Positions 18,535-24,994 of a stretch of DNA of 64,000 bases are shown piece by piece. How positions within the stretch are numbered: position 1 is the stretch's first letter; every line of letters begins with the position of its first letter. The notes beneath the pieces were generated by a model, which saw only the letters and a program-made list of their open reading frames with translations, did not search any database and was not told the DNA's origin. Position numbers and translations under genes: made by a program. This stretch comes from Corynebacterium sp. ACRPS (GTDB lineage Bacteria > Actinomycetota > Actinomycetes > Mycobacteriales > Mycobacteriaceae): NCBI RefSeq assembly GCF_022346005.1, contig NZ_JAKRMY010000008.1, forward strand, positions 1 to 64,000, given 5' to 3'.

Positions 18535-19298
18535 GCTGAAACCGCCAGTTCTTTGGCCTGGGACTTTTTCTTCTTCTTGCGCTTCTTAGGAGACTTCTGG
18601 CGATCCTGTGGCTGCCAAGCAAATGCGAGCGCACCACCGATAATGCCCAAAAGGCTGCCTATAACGAAGCCACCCAGGTTGGTGGTGGGAAGCGCGACGA
18701 TCGCTACCAAGATGGCTAAAACACCCAGGTAAGACGATGTCTCCTGCCTAAACCAAGATCCTAGGCCGAACATGATAAGTGCCGCACCAATAAGGAGCGT
18801 CGAAACGCCAGACACCGTGGAAATCATGACCAAAAGATCTGAAATGCGCACAGTAATATAGGCCGGCGCAGCGATGGCGATGCCGGACAAGATAAGCAAC
18901 AAGCCACCCGCGAACGGACGACGCTTGCGCCAGTGTTTAAACCGCTTCCACCAGCTCTCTTTAGGGGCCACTCTGGTTACGGCTTTGTCATTCTTGTTAT
19001 TCGCTGCGGAATCCTGCGGTTCATTAGCACCTTTGACCGCATCCGCTACCGACTGCGATGTGTTCTCTCCATCGCTTTCCGCCGTGGCCGTGGCTTCAGC
19101 ACCAGCATCAGCGGTGTCCTCGGCCTTCGTCTCCGCAGCACTAGCGTGATCGGTGCCAACGGCGGCCTCACCAGCGGTATTTCCGGCCGACTCCTGGGAG
19201 GAATCTTGGGCGCTGCGTGCAGCTTCGCCGTTATCGGTATCGGTTTCGGTCACCGCAGGCATGCGCAAAGTCTCATCATCAGAAGACTTAGCAGCCAT
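18531..19298 (-). CDS. DUF6114 family membrane protein
   Basis: This 255-residue protein has a long acidic Ala/Glu/Asp/Thr-rich cytoplasmic head (about 1-105). A membrane domain of four helices follows, introduced by WWKRFKHWRKRRPFAGG, typical of DUF6114, and running to GGALAFAW. The tail is very basic (KKRKKKKK). DUF6114 proteins are regularly encoded beside DUF6230 secreted proteins in actinobacteria. The start overlaps the upstream gene's end by 11 bases. The function of the pair is unknown; co-export or anchoring is an inference. Confidence 0.8.
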   Translation of the reverse strand: MAAKSSDDETLRMPAVTETDTDNGEAARSAQDSSQESAGNTAGEAAVGTDHASAAETKAEDTADAGAEATATAESDGENTSQSVADAVKGANEPQDSAANNKNDKAVTRVAPKESWWKRFKHWRKRRPFAGGLLLILSGIAIAAPAYITVRISDLLVMISTVSGVSTLLIGAALIMFGLGSWFRQETSSYLGVLAILVAIVALPTTNLGGFVIGSLLGIIGGALAFAWQPQDRQKSPKKRKKKKKSQAKELAVSA

Positions 19299-19863
19299 TG
19301 TTGCTTCCCCTCTTCACCGTCACATTCACACCAGAGGCAGCGAGCCTTTCTGCTCCCACCGAGGTCGTACGAATATCATCCGCGCTCAGGGTCACCTTCT
19401 GCGCGTACAATCCCCACGAACCTGGATCTGCCTTGTCATTGACCTGGCTGGCGTCGACACCCACGTTGGCGTTCGTCAGATCGAGCTGACCCTTAATGTC
19501 GGTAGCACCAACCAAGAGGTTTTCTACCTCCACACTGTCATCACCATTCGCACGGAGGGCGAAGGTGGTCTCGCCAATCCCTGGGACATCAGGAAGATTG
19601 GCAGACAGGCACAAGTTGGAAGCCACGGCGTGCTCAAACTTCAAGCGCGCGGCCGGGATGGTTTCCTCTCCCATCTTGTCCCTATCAACGAAGATCGACA
19701 ATCCTTCGCCCTCTAGGTGGCTCATGTTCACCTTAAAGAAGGTTCCTGAAAGTGCGATATTAGCGGTCAAGCCACCTTGGGCTACCGCAAAACCTGTTAC
19801 ACCAAAAGCCGCAAGCCCGGCAGCCAGTGCGGTTGCAAACTTTGGAATACTAATCCTGCCCAT
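19288..19863 (-). CDS. DUF6230 family secreted protein
   Basis: The 191-residue protein has a signal peptide (residues about 1-28, GLAAFGVTGFAVAQG). Its DUF6230-type mature domain opens with LTANIALSGTFFKVN and is rich in beta-strand-like repeats (TFALRANGDDSVEVENLLVGA). It is the first gene of a three-gene operon with overlapping ends. ATG 19863 is preceded by GAAAGGTTCC. It is sometimes annotated as a cholesterol esterase in databases, but I see no esterase motif. Confidence 0.75.
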   Translation of the reverse strand: MGRISIPKFATALAAGLAAFGVTGFAVAQGGLTANIALSGTFFKVNMSHLEGEGLSIFVDRDKMGEETIPAARLKFEHAVASNLCLSANLPDVPGIGETTFALRANGDDSVEVENLLVGATDIKGQLDLTNANVGVDASQVNDKADPGSWGLYAQKVTLSADDIRTTSVGAERLAASGVNVTVKRGSNNGC

Positions 19864-20273
19864 GAAGGAACCTTTCTGTGGAATTGAAAAGGCGGGGTAG
19901 CAGCCTGTTTTAGCGGCATCCCCCGTCTACGGTGAATTTTCAGCCCACTCTTTACCGCGGCCAGAGGTACACAAGCCGACGATGAGTATTGGACCTACGC
20001 AATCCACTGATTAAATGAGCTTGAACACACGTTAACACTACCTGAGACACGTCACACAAATAGGGGTGCAATTAAATACGCCCGCAACAGTGTAGCCCAG
20101 GTCATATGTTTAATGAAGATTATCGCACCCCCTGCCGTTGTCAACTTCCGATCCCCCACTAAACCCGCAGCGCACATCGTTGCACCCCCAAATTTGTGCG
20201 CCATGTAATAGGTGCGCACCGGTGTGTGTTACGCTACACAACCATCAGATTTTATCGACTAAGGAGGGTCGAA
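19864..20273. promoter_or_regulatory. Divergent regulatory region with GCACCCC repeats and a palindrome
   Basis: No gene is visible in the 410 bases between the DUF6230 operon and the first oxygenase. CACAAATAGGGGTGCAA at 20055-20071 is a near-exact inverted copy of TTGCACCCCCAAATTTGTG at 20180-20198. A third TCGCACCCCCTG lies at 20123-20134. TGTGT-TACGCT-ACACA at 20225-20240 is a compact inverted repeat 20 bases before the ribosome site. Together these look like operators for one or two regulators. Confidence 0.5.
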
Positions 20274-21350
20274 TTGTCCAACTCACTGAAACCCGAAAAT
20301 GCACAGGCAAACGAAGAAAATACCCACATTGATTCCTCTCAGTCCGGAGCAGAAGAAGTAAACGCTCAGGACAAGAAGGAAGAAAAGCGCGAACTGCGCC
20401 GCGCTCCTTTGGGCCCGGATTCCCTGTTGTGGAAGTGGGGCTCGGATAACCGCCTGCAGCTGCTGCGCGGTTACACCGGCATTTTGCAGAATATGCACCC
20501 TGCGATTGGTCAGTCCCTTTTGGACCACTCGAAGTTCTTCGACGAACCTTTCGCCCGTCTGCAGCGCTCTACGCCGCAGATTATTCAGTCCATCTACGAT
20601 GATGGGGACATCGGTGAGCGTATCCGCGACTACCACGTCACCATTAAGGGCACGCTGCAAAATGGCGAGCGTTACCACTCCCTGAACCCAGAGACCTACT
20701 ACTGGGCACACGCTACCTTCGTCTACCGCGTTATCTACGCCCAAGATCTCTTCGGTACTCCGTTCACCAAGGAAGAGCGCGACCAGATCGTTCGCGAGGG
20801 CGTGACTTGGTGGGACAAGTACGGCATGTCTGAGCGTCCGGTCATTGATAACTACGATGACTTGATCAAGTACATGGATGACATGGCAGACACCGTGCTC
20901 GAGCGCAACCAGACCGTTGACTTCGCACTGCGCACCGCACGCGTAGAGCCGGTCAAGGCTCCGGAAGGCGTTCCAGAGGCCGTATGGAAGGTTATCTGGA
21001 AGCCCATTATGCGCAGCGCCATCTGGTTGACTGTGGCTACCCTGCCGCAGAAGTACCGCGACATCTTGGATCTGAAGTGGACCAAGCGCGACCAAAAGCG
21101 CTTCGACCGCATCGCCAAGTCCGTTCGCTTCATCATGGACCACCTCCCAGAGGACAAGCGCTACATGGAGCCTGGTCGTTCCTTGATGATCAAGAACGGC
21201 ATGATTGAGGGCAAGTACAAGGAGCCGAAGAAGATCCAAGGCTACAACGCCGCCCAGGCTAAGGACTCTGCTGCCACCGCGGAATCTACCGACAAGCCGG
21301 ATTCCGATGATGCAGTAGCCGCACGCCGTGCTGCCGGCTGCCCGTTCTAA
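20274..21350 (+). CDS. MpaB/rubber-oxygenase-type (DUF2236) oxygenase 1
   Basis: The 358-residue protein belongs to the DUF2236 family (ER-bound oxygenase MpaB, latex-clearing protein). Members cleave isoprenoid double bonds with O2, and Lcp uses a b-type heme. The family start GPDSLLWKW is at about 47-55, and NPETYYWAHATF with the conserved His is near residue 146. The first 45 residues form a charged, disordered-looking extension. I choose the TTG at 20274 because AAGGAGG lies at 20261-20267; no ATG fits. A perfect terminator follows, so it may be monocistronic. The substrate is not known; see the neighbouring ALDH, flavoprotein and second DUF2236 gene. Confidence 0.85.
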   Translation: MSNSLKPENAQANEENTHIDSSQSGAEEVNAQDKKEEKRELRRAPLGPDSLLWKWGSDNRLQLLRGYTGILQNMHPAIGQSLLDHSKFFDEPFARLQRSTPQIIQSIYDDGDIGERIRDYHVTIKGTLQNGERYHSLNPETYYWAHATFVYRVIYAQDLFGTPFTKEERDQIVREGVTWWDKYGMSERPVIDNYDDLIKYMDDMADTVLERNQTVDFALRTARVEPVKAPEGVPEAVWKVIWKPIMRSAIWLTVATLPQKYRDILDLKWTKRDQKRFDRIAKSVRFIMDHLPEDKRYMEPGRSLMIKNGMIEGKYKEPKKIQGYNAAQAKDSAATAESTDKPDSDDAVAARRAAGCPF

Positions 21351-21370
21351 AACACACCGGCTTCCCAATT

Positions 21371-21402
21371 GTTCGTGAGCTTTTTAGCTCACGAACCTTT
21401 TC
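21371..21402 (+). terminator. Terminator after oxygenase 1
   Basis: GTTCGTGAGC at 21371-21380 pairs perfectly with GCTCACGAAC at 21387-21396 around TTTTTA, followed by CTTTTC. Confidence 0.85.
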
Positions 21403-21428
21403 ATTGATCTTTCTGGAGCGTGCATTAC

Positions 21429-23015
21429 ATGTCTTTACCACGCCGTCTACAAGAACGGCCCTTGCCACAGCATTTACTGACTGAGCTACAACATCTCACC
21501 ACTAACTACTCCACTGGTTCGCTGGATAAAGGCGAGCACCAAGCGGTCCATTCCCCCCTATTCGAAGAAAAATTAGGATGGGTTGGAGTAGGTTCCGAAG
21601 AAGACGTAGATGAGGCTTTCCGCCGTTCGCGTCAGGCCCAAAAGGCCTGGGCCGACACCGACGTTAAGCAGCGCGTAAAGGTAATGAAGCGCTTCCACCA
21701 CCTCGTGGCTAAACACCGCGAGCTGCTGGCGGATTTCATCCAACTGGAAACCGGCAAGGACCGCACGGCCGCTTTTGATGAGGTACTCGATGTACTAAAT
21801 AACGCGCGTTATTACTCAAATAATGCGCCAAAGCTACTGGCCACTCAGAAGCAGCCGGGCGCATTTCCGCTCATCACCAAAACTCACTTGCAGCGAGTTC
21901 CTAAGGGCGTTGTGGGGCAAATCAGCCCGTGGAACTACCCATTAGCATTGGGCATTTCCGATGCCGTTGCGGCACTACTTGCCGGCAATGGCGTTGTGGC
22001 CAAGCCCGACGGATCCACCCCATTTTCTAACCTGATTTCCCTCTACCTCTTGAAGGAAGCAGGACTGCCGAAGGATCTGCTGCAGATCGTCACCGGCTCC
22101 GGCCGAGTTGTCGGCTCCGCCATCTCCGAACGCTGCGATTACCTGATGTTTACCGGTTCCACCAAGACCGGCAAGATTTTGGGCACCACCGTAGGCGAGC
22201 GCCTCGTTGGATACTCCGCAGAACTGGGCGGCAAGAACCCAATGATCATCGCGCCGGATGCGGACATCGACAAGCATATTGACACCATCGCTACCGCCTG
22301 CTTTTCCAATTCAGGCCAGCTGTGCGTGTCGATTGAACGCATCTACGTGCCCGATGCCATCTTCGATCAATTCATTACCGCATTCCGCCGGGCAACCGAA
22401 TCCATCAAACTTGGTTCCGGTTTGAACTGGGACTACACGATGGGTTCACTCATCGGCCAAAACCAATTGGATGTGGTGCAGCACTTCGTCGATGATGCGG
22501 TAGAAAAGGGTGCCACCGTTATTACCGGCGGCAAGCCCCGCCCGGATATCGGCCCCTACCACTTTGAGCCCACGGTTCTCACTGATTTGGGTGAAGGCAC
22601 CGAGCTTGCAGAGCAAGAGGTCTTTGGCCCCGTGGTGTACGTGCAACGCGTGCGCGATGTTGAAGAGGCCATCGAGCAGGCAAATAAATTGCCCTACGGC
22701 CTGAACTCCTCTGTATTCGGCCAACCCGAAACCGCGCAGGGCATCGCCGAGAAAATCGATGCTGGCAGCGTGACCATCAATGATGGCTACGCCTCCACGT
22801 GGGCCTCGATTTCCACCCCGCTGGGTGGCGTCAAGGAGTCCGGCGTTGGCCGCCGCCATGGCCACGAGGGGCTGACCAAATATACGGAAGCGAAGAATAT
22901 TTCCTCGCAAAGGATCATGCCGATGCGCGGGCCAAGTTGGCTTCCCAATAAGTATTACGGCACCCTGCTGAGCTCCGCGTTGCGCTTAGGAAAGGCCTTG
23001 CGCTTCCTCCCCTAA
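21429..23015 (+). CDS. Aldehyde dehydrogenase (succinate-semialdehyde dehydrogenase-like)
   Basis: The 528-residue NAD(P)-dependent aldehyde dehydrogenase has VGQISPWNYPLALG, catalytic Glu265 in ELGGKNPM and nucleophile Cys299 in NSGQLCVS. It belongs to the GabD1-like branch often named succinate-semialdehyde dehydrogenase [NADP+]. The C-terminal extension (about 500-528) is slightly hydrophobic and may touch the membrane. The start is ATG 21429, ten bases after GGAG; a GTG at 21420 is too close. Between two oxygenases of a family that makes aldehydes, its natural substrate may be a cleavage product rather than succinate semialdehyde. That role is inference. Confidence 0.9.
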   Translation: MSLPRRLQERPLPQHLLTELQHLTTNYSTGSLDKGEHQAVHSPLFEEKLGWVGVGSEEDVDEAFRRSRQAQKAWADTDVKQRVKVMKRFHHLVAKHRELLADFIQLETGKDRTAAFDEVLDVLNNARYYSNNAPKLLATQKQPGAFPLITKTHLQRVPKGVVGQISPWNYPLALGISDAVAALLAGNGVVAKPDGSTPFSNLISLYLLKEAGLPKDLLQIVTGSGRVVGSAISERCDYLMFTGSTKTGKILGTTVGERLVGYSAELGGKNPMIIAPDADIDKHIDTIATACFSNSGQLCVSIERIYVPDAIFDQFITAFRRATESIKLGSGLNWDYTMGSLIGQNQLDVVQHFVDDAVEKGATVITGGKPRPDIGPYHFEPTVLTDLGEGTELAEQEVFGPVVYVQRVRDVEEAIEQANKLPYGLNSSVFGQPETAQGIAEKIDAGSVTINDGYASTWASISTPLGGVKESGVGRRHGHEGLTKYTEAKNISSQRIMPMRGPSWLPNKYYGTLLSSALRLGKALRFLP

Positions 23016-23062
23016 GCACTGCGCAGCATAACCAGCCAGCTTTTAAATCCAGTAATCCACTT

Positions 23063-23111
23063 CACAATTGTTGGGGATATGTGTACTATCACAACATATC
23101 CACAAATTGTG
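23063..23111. promoter_or_regulatory. 49-base imperfect palindrome overlapping a promoter
   Basis: CACAATT at 23063 and AATTGTG ending at 23111 bracket inner arms GGATATG and CATATCC. A TTCACA (23061-23066) and TACTAT (23084-23089) with 17 bases between could be -35 and -10 boxes, so a bound protein would block transcription of the flavoprotein gene. Confidence 0.55.
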
Positions 23112-23182
23112 TTCTCTCTGAGTACATAAATTGCCAATACACAGCGGCCGGTAAGTGCCCTGTGAAACTCGAAAGGAACAGT

Positions 23183-23989
23183 ATGTTCAAGCCATATCGC
23201 CGACCGACCGTCGCAGTCGTCGGTGCCGGAGTAGCCGGATGCGCCGCGGCTTCTGAATGCGCATTCTCTGGATTCGACACCGTTCTTTTTGAACAAGAAC
23301 CACACATCGGCGGTCACTTCAATTCCGCTGATGCCACCGAGGTCTCCCGGAAGTACCACTTCCGCACCCCGTACCTCCGCCTCACGAAAACTGACGGCTC
23401 GCCAGCTTCTGTAGTACGCCACCTTGAAGAGGCTGTTGCTGCCAGTGGCGCCGAGTTCCGCGGTTCCACCGCCGTTACTGGTGCCGAATTCGACCGCGCA
23501 GAAGGCAAATGGGAAATCTCCTACCTCGGTGATTCCGGTCAGGAAACCCAAGCTTTCGATGTGTTGATTCGCGCCACCGGCGAGGAATCCCCGTGGATTT
23601 CCGTTCCGGGACGGTCAAAGGCCAGCGTCGATGACATGTACCTGCACCACGGTGTAGAGGTATTTGGGCTGCCTAATGCCCTCTTTGTTGACGGCCCTAC
23701 CCCGCGCGACTCTTACCTCAAGCGTCGCCCACTGGCTGTCATCGAAGCCCGCGCCGATCACTGCCGCCGTTACGTCCGCCAGCTAGAGATTCGTGGACCA
23801 GGAGAACTAACCGTCAAGCACGATAAGTGGTTGGTTCAGCCCGGTACCGTACGCGGAATCCGCGAAGTGCTCGCAGGGTTCGATGCACCGGCCCACGATT
23901 TCAAGCGAGCATCCAACTACGCCCCTGAGTCCGCCTCGTCCGAACGCCAGAATCAACAAAAGTCCGCTACTGCCCTTAAGGAGGCATAA
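23183..23989 (+). CDS. Short FAD/NAD(P)-binding flavoprotein monooxygenase-like protein
   Basis: The 268-residue protein has an N-terminal dinucleotide fold (VAVVGAGVAGCAAASE), an acidic end-of-strand (VLFEQEPHIGG) and the ATG-type motif IRATGEESPW near residue 140. This is typical of Baeyer-Villiger and other flavin monooxygenases. These have about 450-550 residues, so the NADPH domain and C-terminal half are missing. It may be a minimal flavoprotein or an accessory reductase. ATG 23183 follows GAAAGGAAC. Its stop overlaps the next oxygenase start as TAATG. Confidence 0.7.
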   Translation: MFKPYRRPTVAVVGAGVAGCAAASECAFSGFDTVLFEQEPHIGGHFNSADATEVSRKYHFRTPYLRLTKTDGSPASVVRHLEEAVAASGAEFRGSTAVTGAEFDRAEGKWEISYLGDSGQETQAFDVLIRATGEESPWISVPGRSKASVDDMYLHHGVEVFGLPNALFVDGPTPRDSYLKRRPLAVIEARADHCRRYVRQLEIRGPGELTVKHDKWLVQPGTVRGIREVLAGFDAPAHDFKRASNYAPESASSERQNQQKSATALKEA

Positions 23990-24888
23990 TGACTACTCTG
24001 AGCAATCCTGAAAGCACTGTAAACGACAAGCACGCCCAACCTGCAGATAACAACACCGATAACCTGCCTGAGCTGGGTCCAGATTCCATCCTGTGGCAAC
24101 GCTTTGGTGACTGGCGCTCCGCATTCGTCGCACTGTCTGCTGGTCTTTTGCAGATTGCCCAGCGTGACGTCAGCCGGTCCTTGGTGCAGCACTCGAACGT
24201 TTTCGATAACGAGGTTGCACGCTTGGTTCGCTCCGCCTTCCCGATCATCCGCACGATCTATGAAGGCCCTGAAGTTGGCGTCATGATTCGTGACTTCCAC
24301 AAGGACATCAAGGGCACCCACCCAGATGGAAGCCGCTACCACCCGCTGAACCCGGATGTGTACTACTGGGCACACGCCACCTTCGCTGCAATGCCGTACC
24401 AGCTGGCCGGCAACTTCATGGATCCTCTGACCCCAGAGGAGCGCGAGCAGCTCTTCCAGGAGACCCGTACCTGGTACACCTTCTACGAGGTTGCAGAGCC
24501 CGACGATGCGCCAAAGACGTACGCTGAGTTTGAAGAGTACGTAGACAACATGATCGATACCCTCGATATCAGCGAAACCATCGAGCGCTCCCGCATCATC
24601 AACGGCCTTACCCTCGACACCCCAGATCCCAAGGTGCCCAACTGGCTGTGGAAGCCCATTGCACCTTACGCATCTCGTCTGCTGTTGTGGGTTGCTATCG
24701 GCATGATTCCGGACAAGCTGCGCAACAAGCTTGGCTGGGAGTGGACCAAGAAGGATGAGCGCAAGCTCAAGATCTTCTCCCGTGCCGTCCGTGGAGTCTT
24801 CTCCGTCCTCCCGCGTAAGGCACGTATGGTTCCTATCGCTACCCGCGCCTTTGAGAAGGCGGAAGCTGAAGGCGGCTTCCACTACTAA
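23989..24888 (+). CDS. MpaB/rubber-oxygenase-type (DUF2236) oxygenase 2
   Basis: The 299-residue second DUF2236 protein resembles the first along its whole length (LGPDSILWQRFGDW at about 29-42, NPDVYYWAHATF with the conserved His near residue 129, KWxxxxRLLLWVAIGMIPDKLR). It lacks the charged N-terminal extension. It overlaps the flavoprotein gene (TAATG), so the two are coupled. The pair may share a substrate or form a mixed complex. No N-terminal signal is seen, so it is cytoplasmic or membrane-associated. Confidence 0.85.
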   Translation: MTTLSNPESTVNDKHAQPADNNTDNLPELGPDSILWQRFGDWRSAFVALSAGLLQIAQRDVSRSLVQHSNVFDNEVARLVRSAFPIIRTIYEGPEVGVMIRDFHKDIKGTHPDGSRYHPLNPDVYYWAHATFAAMPYQLAGNFMDPLTPEEREQLFQETRTWYTFYEVAEPDDAPKTYAEFEEYVDNMIDTLDISETIERSRIINGLTLDTPDPKVPNWLWKPIAPYASRLLLWVAIGMIPDKLRNKLGWEWTKKDERKLKIFSRAVRGVFSVLPRKARMVPIATRAFEKAEAEGGFHY

Positions 24889-24994
24889 GGCCAATATCCC
24901 TTCACTCATAGTTACTGAATACTGACTCCCACGATGACGCCTTGAGGCTTTAAGGTAGATAACAACGTGGAGCATCAGTAGTGAAGGAGCACGA

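Noticed and set aside
20283..21368. 361-codon frame opposite oxygenase 1
   Set aside because: Shadow of the DUF2236 gene without ribosome site or domain.
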